Source: Adineta vaga
Taxonomy: Eukaryota > Rotifera
NCBI GenBank assembly: GCA_021613535.1
Contig: CP075492.1
Span: 5,270,001 to 5,334,000 of the forward strand
Direction of reading: 5' to 3'
Length of the DNA: 64,000 bases
Part shown: one piece after another, positions 1 through 11,525 of the stretch
Position numbering within the stretch: the first letter of the stretch is position 1
Layout of the letters: every line of letters begins with the position of its first letter
The notes under the pieces: generated by a model
Database searches by the model: none
What the model was told of the DNA's origin: nothing
Seen by the model: the letters and a program-made list of their open reading frames with translations, nothing else
Translations under genes and position numbers: made by a program

Positions 1-2038
1 TTGTTTGTTTTGAACAAACGATTGATCTATTTAATTCAATAGTATCATTCGATGTATTAAATTCTTTAAATAATTTATTCATTGCTTGAGAAAATTCATA
101 TTTAGTAAAATCTATATATAATAATTGACCAATAAGAAATAATAACCATCCATCAGGTTTATAATGTTTTTGCAATAGAATTGGAATAATTTTTCGTTGA
201 CATTGAAATGCATAATGTGCTTCTGCTCGACAATAATTACTCTTTCGATATTGTTCACTAATGCAAAGAATAATAATATGTGATCGTTCAATTCCTTGTG
301 CCATTGCATCCATAACATTTCCATGCATTTGATCAAAATCAATCCATACACGATAATTTGCTTTGATTAATTCATTGTAAAGTTGTTGACAAAGAAGTTT
401 TTCTTTATGTGAATAACTAATCATAATATCAAATGTTTGATTATTATCATTGATATTTGATAATAAATGATTTTCATGATTAATTTCAAGATTCCAAAGA
501 ATTCCATGAATCACTTTTCTCATTTGTTCATCATGATTTTCTTTTTCAAAATGAGCAAGTTTCGACATAAATAAACTATTTGATCGAAGTTGCTGTTGAA
601 TATCAGAATTGAATGAAAATGTCCAAATAATATCCCATGTAATTGGATATTGATCACAAAGTTGAATAAAGAGAGAAATCTTATTTAAACTAGCTGCTTT
701 TTGTTGCATTGAATCATTTTTTGATAAACATTGAAAACCTTTGAGAAAATTAACAATATTCTTCTCGTTATAAGCAATGATTCTTTTCTACATACCTCTT
801 AGCATATAGACAATCGGTACTCTTCTGAAATTGTTTGGCGATTGATTTAGAGCTCCTTCAAGAGAATGAAAACAACAACTACTAATGTGATCAGCTATTT
901 TCATATGTTTTAATTGATCATCTGTAAGTGTTTCACCAAGAATATTATATGCACTTAAACAAATCTCAGTATTTTGCGATGTTTCAGCCATAAGTACAAT
1001 TGTTTCTCGTACTGTTGCATTTGAACGAAAGAACCAATTGATATTCAATCTTTGTACGATTAATATAAAAAGCATTAAAGATGAATGTAATAGAATTGTT
1101 TCACCATTCGAGCGATGTGGTTTGATTTGTTTATGAAATGGTTTATAAGATAATAGTTGTATGAGATCTTGTACATGATCACAAGTGACTTGTTCGTTAG
1201 GAAAAATCATTTTTATTGGTTTTTCAATTTGTCCATCCCACCAACAGCATCCAACAATGAAAGCAATTAGATGTGCAATACAATCCAGCTGTCCATTATT
1301 CCATGATGCAACAGTATGACAATGTGTACGAATCATTCGTAAATAATCATCGGAAAGATAATCGATCATTTCCTCTGCATTATATGGGAAATTGTGAGTT
1401 TTAGAAACCAAATAAGTATATGAATAAAATGAACATGTTTTGACATAGAATAACATTTTTGATGTAAACAAAGATGATTTATTGATATGTGGTTGATGAA
1501 GTTCAGTTAGATAGAATTTGTATTGTTTATTCATGACATATGTGTTGACAATATGTTGACCAATATGATCGACAATAGATATAGTATTGTAATTGGGATT
1601 TTCAAAGAGAAAATATGAATGATTATTGAATAATAAACTAATTATAGTTATATAAGAATTATTATCATCATCATCATCAATATTTTGATCGATTTGAGTG
1701 AACATATCATTGATTTGAGGAATAGTCATAGAAAAAATAAGATGAACTTTTATGTCAATGTCGATACTATCGTTGAAAATCATTATTTGATCAAAATTTG
1801 CAAGTGCATTAAAATATTCTCGATAAGAAGATTCATGAATCCACGAATGAGAATCTTGACTTAATAATTGCCATGACCATTGATGTAAATCAAGTAATGA
1901 TTGAAATGATTGAGAGATGCATGCAGATAATGTTTCGTCTGTTTGTAATTGAAGGAAACGTGTAATTTGTTGTATTGTATCAATAGATATTGAAGATGTA
2001 CATAGTGTAGTAATCAGTGATTCTAATGTCTTGTCCAT
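1..2038 (-). CDS. TIR-domain protein with N-terminal helical region, 3' end outside the window
   Basis: Two exons, 2038-796 and 738-1, are joined by a 57-bp GT-AG intron (795-739) that keeps frame. The frame is still open at the left edge, so the C-terminus is missing. The first 415 or so residues are alpha-helical without a recognised motif and probably form an armadillo-like fold. Exon 2 contains a TIR domain at about 450-100: it opens with FDIMISYSHKEK, has the box-2-like stretch YRVWIDFDQM, and carries SNYCRAEA, whose Glu codon (221-223) sits where TIR NADases such as SARM1 have their catalytic Glu. TIR domains either mediate adaptor contacts or cleave NAD+; the conserved Glu allows NADase activity but does not prove it. 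The start is the first ATG of a long open frame. The protein is probably cytosolic, as I see no signal peptide or membrane segment. I am sure of the TIR domain and unsure of the rest. Confidence 0.85.
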
Positions 2039-2329
2039 TAGAATTTATGCGTCTTCTCAAAAACAAGTTTGTGTAAGTGAAGCTTGAGATTATAAAGATA
2101 AGATCAAAAGAGATTAGTTTTAACCATATTATAAATAAGACAACAAAATTTAAATGTTAATTCGAGCTTTTGAGAGAGAATATTATGCATATACTTTGTT
2201 GTTAGTAATTTTACATTTACTTTATTCTTCCAGATGTTTGATTTAGAAAAGAAAAATATCAACACACTCACTCTATCATTCGTATACATTCACAGATACC
2301 ATCTTAAGCAAATATCAAAAAAAGAAGCG

Positions 2330-3371
2330 ATATTATTAGCGACAACAAAGAAATAATAAACGAATTGAATCAACACTATCAACATCATTAATTTAAGTCT
2401 ATCCTTGAGAAGTTCAATCAACATACGATCTTCAAGAGCAGCACGACGACAATATTCGTAGACAAGATCATGTGCAGTTTGACGACCCGTCTTTGCACCA
2501 AGACCCATCATAACTGCTTCGGATACAATGAGACCTTTTGTCAAATTCAAGTTACGACGCATGTTCTTAGGATGAACTTGTAGACCAACCATTAACGACT
2601 TGCTTTGATTTAATGCACCAGCTGTAAGAATAAAAGCTTCTGGGAGAACGATCCATTTTAAAAAGAAAAGAAGAACATCACTATGGATTAACTTTATTTG
2701 GCATGATAGAACTCGATCCACGATGAGGAAGATAGGGTTCGGAAACTTCACCAATTTCAGTTTGCATCATCAACTAAATTATAATGGAAAAAAATAGAAA
2801 AATATAACTGATTTCTTTTCTCTTATTGTATATACCTTTATATCTGTCGCATTCTTCGATAAAGTACCGCATAGAATACCGAGAAATGCACCCACTTCAG
2901 CAATACGATCACGCTCTGTATGCCATGCAATTTCTGGTTGAGCTAATTGCAGTTCACGTGCTAGTTCTGCTTGACATTTCAATGCTACATTGCTGTCTAA
3001 AGTAGCAAGAGTGCCAGCAGCTCCTCCAAATTCCAAAGTCAATACACGTTTTCGAATTTCTCCAATACGTTCTTTATGTCGTTGAAAAGTTGCTAGAAGA
3101 CGTGCCATCTTGAAGTCAAAGCTGATGGGTACAGCTTATTGTAATTTGCTACGACCAGCCACTAGAAAATAAATCATATACTTAAAGAAATACCAATACT
3201 ATCAGACACAGAAACTTACTAGGTGTCAAACGATGATCTTCAGTCAACTTAGCAACACTATTCATGATAGAAACAAGTGTATTATAACTATTTCTTATAT
3301 CTATACGTACGACGCATAGCAGCAGTACCAAAGATATCCTTGAAGATGTGAGAATTGACAATCGAAGCCAT
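2330..3371 (-). pseudogene. Decayed class-II fumarase/adenylosuccinate-lyase family gene (3-carboxymuconate cycloisomerase-like)
   Basis: The minus strand keeps the order of a PcaB/PurB-type lyase. An N-terminal exon (from 3371) has the family opening ending HIFKDIFGTAAMRRT. Then come a short VAKLTEDHRLTP piece, an MAGRSKLQ piece, a long piece with LEFGGAAGTLATL and IAWHTERDRIAEV (3108-2836), the signature GSSSIMPNKVNP, and WIVLPEAFILTAGALNQS. Introns remain at plausible sites. The gene is broken four ways: about 80-100 residues are missing after MRRT; an in-frame TAA (3138-3136) follows MAGRSKLQ where the family has Gln; some 30-40 residues are missing after the signature NP; and the C-terminus is lost after LLKD. 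The superfamily does beta-eliminations yielding fumarate, or cycloisomerisation. It resembles bacterial 3-carboxymuconate cycloisomerase, but I cannot separate that from adenylosuccinate lyase relatives. It lies head-to-head with the F-box gene. Confidence 0.75.
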
Positions 3372-3612
3372 AATGGTAACAAAACACGTTTAGTGTAGAG
3401 CAGTGAAAGGTGATTTGAGTACGGAGTAGAACAATCAATCATACGAAATATAACATCGAATGAAAAAAAAATGCAATTGAGTTGTGTATGACATCTATTG
3501 AAATCACTTTCTCGTATCAGAATCGTTCTGTACAATACACTATTCAAATTCGAAGATTGGACTCAGAGATTAAATCTCTATTGTTATGTGTTATCATCAA
3601 AACTTGTTAATA

Positions 3613-4668
3613 ATGATGAGTTTTGAATCACTACCAAATGAATTATTGATTGAATGTTTTCAATATCTCAATGGTCCATATTTATTCTATTCATTTGATC
3701 AACTGAACATTCGTTTTTTCAATTTAATTCGAAGTATTCCATTACATATCAATTTCTCACAAATGGAAAAATCTATATTTGATAAATTTGAACAGATAAT
3801 TACATCCGATGCTCAATTAAAACAAAAGATCATCTCTTTAAAACTATCCAACAATGAAGCATATGGCAAAATCGGAGATTTTCTTTCATCTTTTCCTTTA
3901 CGTGACTTTATCCATCTACGATCATTAGCATTAATTAATTTAGACGAAAAAGATATTCAAGAGCATTTAATACCAATGTTATCATTATTATCTAATTTAT
4001 ATTACTTTTCATTTACTGATGAAAGAGATTTATCTGGATATGTTTATGATCCTACAAGTTTATTCAGTTATTTCAGATTTCAACCGTTAGAAATCCTATC
4101 GTCATTACCCAAATCAAACTTACGAAAATTATCCATTCCATATTTCGTTTTTAATGCAATATCTTTGAAAATCACATCATTGACAGTATCTGTTTGTAGT
4201 ATAGACGATTTATTTGAATTATTTCAATATGCACCATTATTAAAAGATGTCAAAATTCAACAATTAATTAAGTCCAAAAGTAGAAATGATTTGTCGAATG
4301 TTATGAATAAAATTAATACAATTTATGTAAAAGAACTCATTTTAGAAGAATCAATGATTAAATTTGATAAACTTGAATTGTTATTAGAGCATTTATCAAG
4401 TTTACAGAAACTCTCAATCTTTGTTCGAAATCAATCAGATATATTCGATGCCAATCGTTGGCAAACGCTGATTCAGTCCTCATTGAAACATTTATCGATT
4501 TTCAAATTTTGTTTCAAACATTTTGATCTCAAAACGTTCTCTGAAGTATTCAACCAATTTCAAACTGACTTTTGGCATAAAGAACATCAATGGTATACAG
4601 ATTATCGCTTATCATCAATTTATACCATTCCGTACTTTCGAGATCATTATGAATTCGATAATTTTTAA
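3613..4668 (+). CDS. F-box protein, probably shortened at its C-terminus
   Basis: The N-terminus (ESLPNELLIECFQYLNG) is an F-box of the kind that binds SKP1 in SCF ubiquitin ligases. The remaining 300 or so residues are leucine-rich, irregular repeats that would form the substrate-binding side. I chose the ATG pair at 3613/3616 because the F-box begins right after it; an in-frame ATG lies at 3586. The protein (about 350 residues) is much shorter than its paralogue at 24784-26535 (583 residues). Its last part, IYTIPYFRDHYEFDNF, matches the middle of the paralogue (IYTLPYSFNYFSMDKNEF), so it seems to stop early. A matching downstream frame persists after the stop. There are no introns, as in the paralogue. 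Substrate unknown. Confidence 0.75.
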   Translation: MMSFESLPNELLIECFQYLNGPYLFYSFDQLNIRFFNLIRSIPLHINFSQMEKSIFDKFEQIITSDAQLKQKIISLKLSNNEAYGKIGDFLSSFPLRDFIHLRSLALINLDEKDIQEHLIPMLSLLSNLYYFSFTDERDLSGYVYDPTSLFSYFRFQPLEILSSLPKSNLRKLSIPYFVFNAISLKITSLTVSVCSIDDLFELFQYAPLLKDVKIQQLIKSKSRNDLSNVMNKINTIYVKELILEESMIKFDKLELLLEHLSSLQKLSIFVRNQSDIFDANRWQTLIQSSLKHLSIFKFCFKHFDLKTFSEVFNQFQTDFWHKEHQWYTDYRLSSIYTIPYFRDHYEFDNF

Positions 4669-4767
4669 ATATTGTCTGTTTACACTGAAGCGCTTACAAA
4701 TGATTCATCACATTATTTTCGAAATGTTCAAAGCTTAGAAATCTTAGAAAATCGTAATTACACCTGA
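4669..4767 (+). pseudogene. Remnant of the missing 3' part of the F-box gene
   Basis: Just downstream of the F-box stop, another frame reads NDSSHYFRNVQSLEILENRN before a stop. This resembles the leucine-rich second half expected in this F-box family. It suggests that a frameshift near 4665-4700 cut the original gene. The piece is short, so the call is tentative. From 4768 to 4963 I see nothing. Confidence 0.4.
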
Positions 4768-4963
4768 TTATAATATTGCAGAACAATCAAGAATTATCTT
4801 TGTAATCGCTGAATAAATCAATAGTATATTTTGTTTCATTTATTCCATCAATGATTAGTTTTTTCGTCTTTGTTTTAACATGAGAATTTTATAAAAAAAA
4901 AAGAATTTCGAAAGAGTGTCAAAAAATATCTGTACTCCCATCCATTAAAATGATATATAGTTT

Positions 4964-7900
4964 CTATTGACTTTCAATGGTATCAAAAATACCAAGCATA
5001 TTCAAATCAGAAATATCTGGATCAAAGTCCATTTTAGGAGTTGCTTTTCGTTCATGTTTTTGTTGAGTTCGAGATTTTTCCTTTTTTCGTTTCCAACGTA
5101 CAGTATATTCCATCGCCTGTTGTCTTAAATATAAATCTCCATTTTGTCTCAATAGGCGAAGAAGATTTTGACATTGTTCTCGATTTGAATTTGATTGATT
5201 TAAAAGATGATTTTTGAAGAATTCAAAAACGAATAATTCTCGCTTTTTTTCTTCAATAAACCATTGAACTAAATTCAATTTATCTTCAACTGTTAATTGT
5301 TGAATTAACGAACATGATTTGGATAAGACAGTACCTAATACTTTGACTATTCTTTCGAAATAATCTTCCGATAAATTCTCTTGAAATAATATTAACATCT
5401 CTTCAAGATCTTCTTTATTTTTTGCGATATTGATTAATAATTTACCAATAAGAGGAGCAAGCGTTTTGTCAAATTCAAGAATCATTAATGTCAATGAATG
5501 AAATGAAAGTTTTTTTTCGTCACTATATTGATACATTCGAGAAATAAGTTTAGTTAAAATACATTGAATTCGATGATATACTGGCAGATCATGTTGAGCA
5601 TCAAGACCATTTTCTTTTCCATCAATTTCTTCACGAAATGACATGAGTTTTTGCAAAACAGTTGCAATAATATCCACAGATGATCGAGCAATAGTAAGAT
5701 CAAAAGCCGCTCCCCATAAAGTATTTGCTTCTTTATTGAATTCAGTACATAATTGAATACTTTTTTCCATTAATTTTTGTGTATTACAATGTTCTGATTC
5801 AATATTTGTCCAAGCCCATAAACGTGCTTCCAATGATGTTGGATGATCTAAGATTTTAAATTGAATTCGATCAACAAATATTTGAAAAATCTTATTAGAA
5901 GTATCCATTAATTTCGATAATGGCCAACGAGAATTGCCTCGACTAGCTGAAAATAGACATTGAATAGCAGGAAGATAATCATCATTTGCTGCTTCTTCTA
6001 AAATCTTCCATACAGTTGTTTTTTCCTCTTCAGAATGTAATTTATCCATAAAATAAAGTAAAGTTAAAATAAGACAAGCACGAACATCTGGATGAAGTCG
6101 ACTATTCCACAGAGGTTCAATAACTGATGTGATTAAACTTGAATCCGATGTAAATTCAGTTAATAAACGAAGAATTTCTTTATTGGCTGTAATTCCTATA
6201 AAAAAATAATAGAACATTGAAAGACAAGTCTGTGTAGAATAATTGATTTTTAGATTTACCTAATTTTTGAAATTGTTCACTATGAATGAATTGCAAATAG
6301 TTTGTAAGAAAGATTTCTTCAGGTATTCGACGTAGAATACTTAACATTGCATCACTGATATATTTCGCATTTGATGCATTGATTTTCATCGTTAACAAAT
6401 TCATCTGTTTGACTAAATCTTCGAAAGTTAAATCAAATGTTATTGGTACACATAGTAAGATATGCTCCAATGGATCGATGTTGATTGAGTCGATAGAAGA
6501 ACTTTGTTTTTCATTGAACCATCGGAATGATTCATCGAAGACATGAGTAAAATTATGTAAAATACGTAATGCTTTGATTTTCTTCGGATTTGTTACATCT
6601 TTATCCTAATAAAATATTAGCAAATGATTTTTACGATAAAAAACAAACATATTCTTTACCAGAAGAAATTCATGTAGAATAATCTTTGAAATATGTCCTT
6701 GTTGGTTTCCTGTTAAATAACAAAATGCACTATTGAGAATATGAATATCTAATCCTGGATATTTGAGTTTATTTGTTTTGAATAGAAAGTTTGTTTGGTT
6801 ATTTGATAATTTATCGAATGTTAAACATTTGTCATCTTCAATCAATTGATCGATGATTTGTCGATATTGTTGAGAATACAAAGCAATTCGTTGAACTGTT
6901 TTATCAAGAAAGAAAAAAGTATCAAATTTTTCAATTAATTGTTTGACACGTTCGACTTTGGTTGAACGATTCTTTAAAAATGATGAGATAAGAAGTGAAT
7001 GTGCATCAATACAAAATGCCGATTGAAGTTTCGTTGATAGAGGAAGATGATTAAGAAAAAATGATTCAATAAATAAATCAATTGCTGGTATATATCGTGA
7101 TTTTCCTAAATAATATCTTAACATTTCAGTTAAGTCATTCAACATATGTTTCGATAGAAGTTTTGTGAACAATTCTGAGACAAGAATATCTGCTATACGC
7201 TGACATGTTTTTGGTTGAAATGAAGAAAATGATTCGAGATAGAAGCAAGTGCAATCAGATGATGCTAAGAATCTGAAAGACGGAATACATTCATCTAGTT
7301 TATATATGTATATTGATTTCTATATACTTACCGTTTAATTGTTTTAATAGCAAATGTTTGAATTGTCTCACGTTGATCTTGGTTTGGATGTGATTCGACA
7401 CGTTGAAGTAACAATGAACTATAATTAGCGATAGTATTTAAACTAATATTGATTTGTGGGAAACGCTTAAGGACAAGTTCAATAATAGATTCTAATAGAT
7501 CGAAATTCTTTGGCATGAATTCCAATTGAAATTGATTATCATAATTTGGTAATGTACGTAGAAATGTTTCGATAACATTGAATCGTTCATTTGTAAATCG
7601 ATTTTGAATCCATTGAAACACTTTAGTCACTTGTTCGATATCATTTGTTGCAACGGCACATTGAAAGAAAAGAATATAAAATTGTTCACGTTGATTTGGA
7701 TTTGAACTTATTTGATTGAATAATGTAAGAAATTGATTGAAGACTTCTTCAGTCATGAATTGATAACGAAGTAATGAAAGATGTTGTTTATTTGAAAGAT
7801 TTTTGTTTTTATGATATTCAGATATTAGATGAACAGAAAGTGGTGTTGTTAGTTCAGCATATTCTCCAAATAATTCCAATGTTTTTTCATCACCTTCTTT

Positions 7901-9103
7901 CAATAATTCTTCGATAAATTTATCTTTACCAATACGTTCGTTTATAACAATATCAATTAACCATTTTCGACGTTTTCGAAGACTAGAAAGTCCTATGTGA
8001 TGTTTACACCCTGAAGCATATATTGAAGAAGACGAATAGTATGATCGGTTGACCAATGACATGTATCATATAATGCATAAAATAGACGGATGTAATGTTC
8101 GAGAGAAAATGAACGAGGAAAGATTAACGAGTCAAGATCGTATGGTTTGTCTTCCCAAAGTGTTTGATATTTAATTGTACCTTTGCATACTGATGATGCT
8201 ATAATTGTAATCAATTCAATCATTTCATCAGGTGCTTTTTTGAAGAAATATTTTTGTTGACATTGAATAACATGTGGTAATGATCTTTGATGATTTTCTA
8301 ATTGATTGAGATATTCAATTGTCAAACGACACATTTCTTTGGCATCTTTTTCTGCCAATAAGGATAAGATTTCATTATTATGTTGGAAATATTTCAAGAA
8401 TTTTTCAGGATTAGTTTTTTTCGTTTGTAAATCAGTTCGAATTAAATGAAAAACAGCTTCATATTGATAGAAGATCAATTTCGAACGTAGTAACGACGGC
8501 AAACGAAGTTGTTCGATACTTGTTATTGACCATCGAGAGAAAAGATTAATAGTTTGTTCTTTCGAACAAAATTGTATTAAATGGCTATTGATTTGGCATG
8601 TTTCATTTAATCGACAAGCAAGATTGTAGAAGAATGTTGACGATTTGTGAATACAATCGATTTGATGGAGAGATTTCAATATCCGAGTTTTAAATCTAAA
8701 TATGCAAAAGTTTATACTTTTTCTGTCATACACGAGAAATTTACCGTTGAGGATTGTTCTTATCAAGTATTGTATTGACAGCAAAGTCAAAGATTAATTG
8801 TTCATTCGTTTGAATTTTTAACCAAGCTTTTGCAGCAATGATTCGTTGTCCTATTGGATAGGAATCTGTTTTGAATATATGTAATAAATTGTTTTCATTT
8901 TTAGTCAATTTGGATATCAATACAAAAGTTTGTAAATCTTCATATGATCTGGATTGCTTTACATATTGTTCGATTTCAGTTTTATTTGATAAAGATCGAA
9001 GAAATTTAAGTCTATCTAACCATGTACCATTAATTTTCAATAATTCGTATTTCTCACTTGTACACACCATTTTACGATTAAACTGTTTCTGCGTTCGTAA
9101 CAT
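4964..9103 (-). CDS. Six-exon large alpha-helical (HEAT/ARM-like) protein of unknown function
   Basis: I could join six exons with phase kept: 9103-8745, 8695-8010, 7992-7332, 7272-6660, 6605-6260 and 6195-4964. This gives about 1,298 residues. Four introns are 49-64 bp with good GT-AG ends. The fifth junction (8009-7993) needs either a 17-bp excision, a longer weak-donor intron, or a one-base frameshift beside GGG at about 8010. The product is Leu/Ile/Phe-rich with regular helices throughout, like a HEAT or armadillo solenoid. It has no signal peptide, membrane segment or catalytic motif. Its tail is very basic (RWKRKKEKSRTQQKHERK) and could bind nucleic acid or act as a nuclear signal. An alternative start is the ATG 33 bases downstream (MVCTSEKYE). 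I do not recognise the family. Its solenoid style resembles the C-terminal half of the NACHT protein at 50-56 kb, but I see no clear homology. Confidence 0.7.
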
Positions 9104-9534
9104 GTGGAAAAGTGGTTAAAGTTTTTATCTATAATGAAATTACATAGAGAACGATAACGTCATTATGATTTCTTCGTAAAAACAATTTTGTTTTTGTTAT
9201 TTCACAATCATATGAAAAGTGTTTTGCCTCTGACGAGTGCAAAGATCATTGTGAAACATAGACAACAAGGCATAAATCTAGTTTTTGCACCTAGACACAA
9301 AATAAGATTGATCAAGAAATAAAGAGTTTAATTTCAGTCATTTCTTACCTACTGATAGGTCATTGATATAAAGATGAATTATTGTTTAATATAATTTAAT
9401 ACATAATACATAATCAAGAAAATCTATTTGATAACAGATGTTTTTCTTCTCACTATGGTCATATACGCATTGTTTTAATGAATTGCAGTATCATACACAT
9501 ATAAGCATTTCATCAAAAAAATACAAGAAGAAGA
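9104..9534. other. Intergenic region between divergent genes
   Basis: AT-rich stretch between the helical-repeat gene (-) and the NHL gene (+). It probably holds both promoters. I see no gene or repeat in it. Confidence 0.6.
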
Positions 9535-10977
9535 ATGATGCAAGCAGTTTATTTCCTATCTTTCAATGTGCTCATGTAAGTTCTAATGATCGAAACATTT
9601 TGTCTTCTTTTGAAATAATATATTTTCATTATTTTTAGTTCTTTAGGTAAATGTTACTTTAGATTTTGTTCTCATTTATTTATTGTTTTTCAATCTATTA
9701 AGTAACATTCATTAGTGCTCAGACATGTCACAATGCAACGGAATACAGTTCATGTTCATCGAATAGTGCATGTGGTTGTCTAATGTCAGCACATACAGAT
9801 AATGATGGTATATGTTCTTATCTGTATGTTGCATGTTCTGAATTGAATGGATGTGCTGCCGATAATCGGACATGTTTCGAATCGGATCATACATGTTTAA
9901 AACATCCACGTTGTGGTGCAAATCCATTATGTTTACCAAATGATATGATTAGTCAAACATTTTGTCCGCCAATGTCATCGTCTACAAGTAGGAAATGATA
10001 TTATAATTTCGTTTATGTTTTAACTATACGTCTACTTAGGTGATCCTTCGTTACCTCATGATGGGATATGTGCAAAATCTAAATGGAAACGTGATGGAAT
10101 TATTGTAGCAGAAGGAGGAGACGGATCTGATTCAGATCAAGTTTCTCCTAGTGCGTTATTTGTTGATAATGATGATGCCATCTATGTTGCAGATCGTTTA
10201 CAACAAAGAATACTGAAGTGGATACCAGGTGCTACGCATGGTGCACTTGTCGCTGGTGGCAATGGAAAAGGTAATGACAATGATCAATTTGAATATGTGA
10301 CAAAACTTGTTGTTGATAAGAACGGAACAATGTTTATTTGTGATCGTTACAATCGACGTGTACAGCGATGGTTTAAAAATGAAAATCATGGAGAAACAAT
10401 TCTTGATGATATTTTATGTAATGGATTAGCCTTAGATGATGAAGGATCATTGTATATATCGGACTCAGCATATGATAGAGTGAGAAAATGGCCAAGTAAT
10501 GAAACTGTTGCCGGTGGACATATGAATGGATTTGGTTTAGAACAATTAAACGATCCACAATATATATTCGTTGATCGCTATAAATCAGTCTATATAGCAG
10601 ATAATTTTAATTATCGTGTAGTTAAATGGTCTGTTGGTGATAAAGAAGGTGTTATTGTAGCTGGTGGTAATGAACAAGGTGTTGGCAGAAATCAATTCAT
10701 GGCACCAAGATCAGTCGTTGTTGATGATTCGGGTACTGTTTATGTTCTTGATTATGGCAATGATCGAGTAACACGTTGGTTCCTAAAATCACCATCAGGG
10801 ATTATTATCCTTGGTCGACCAAGTTTTGGAGATCCCGATGATACATCTGTCATTTATCGTCCGACTGATATGACCATTGATCGACATGGAAACTTATACG
10901 TTATCGATGATTCAAATGAACGTATCTTGAAATTTCTTATTGATAAAAGTGCGTGTGTTACAAGCAAGTTTCTCTAG
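9535..10977 (+). CDS. Secreted Cys-rich NHL-repeat (beta-propeller) protein
   Basis: Three exons, 9535-9575, 9716-9987 and 10040-10977, keep phase and give 416 residues. Exon 1 encodes most of a signal peptide (MMQAVYFLSFNVL), and cleavage near IAQ-TC is likely. Residues 16 to about 105 form a Cys-rich segment with about 15 cysteines. The rest is an NHL propeller with at least five blades, each with the pattern D..G..YV.D..N.RV..W, for example IYVADRLQQRILKW, LYISDSAYDRVRKW and VYVLDYGNDRVTRW. NHL propellers bind proteins, glycans or RNA; the secretion signal argues for an extracellular role. The start is the first of two ATGs directly before the hydrophobic run. The 140-bp first intron is long for this window. 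Two related genes in the window carry a membrane anchor in place of a signal peptide. Confidence 0.85.
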
Positions 10978-11525
10978 ATTGATAATACCAGTATGCGCGC
11001 TACTCAAATGATCCATTTGAATAAACAAAATAAAGAATAATATCTAACAAGATTTTCGAATATAAATCACTCTCATCTGCACTCACTTCGTACTCATATA
11101 TCATCATCTTCCGTCGCGTCATATCATTCTAAAATTTTCTTCAACATATAGAGTCATGATGGTATGCTATAAGCAACTTTTATTAATATTATTAAATAGT
11201 CACTGCAATATAATAACTGAAAAATATCAAATTATAGGAATTCAGTTTGTAGTATTGGATTTTATCCATTTGATGTATACCGTGTTTAAACGATCATAGT
11301 ATATTTTGTATAAGAAGAGACGTCTGAATAAATATATTACTGAAATAATGGCTACTATGCGTAGAAGAAGTGGGCAAATAAGGAGCAAAAATTGAAGCTG
11401 TTTATAATGCACAATGATAAAGATGGATATGGGATGTATCTCGTCGGATACTGTTGACGTAAATGGTTGATAATTATTACCGAAAAACCATTTTGTTAGT
11501 CGGTAATAAACTCGAGCGGGACTTG
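10978..11525. other. Intergenic region between convergent genes
   Basis: About 550 bases between the NHL stop and the stop of the Hint gene. AT-rich. No gene, repeat or RNA seen. Confidence 0.6.
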
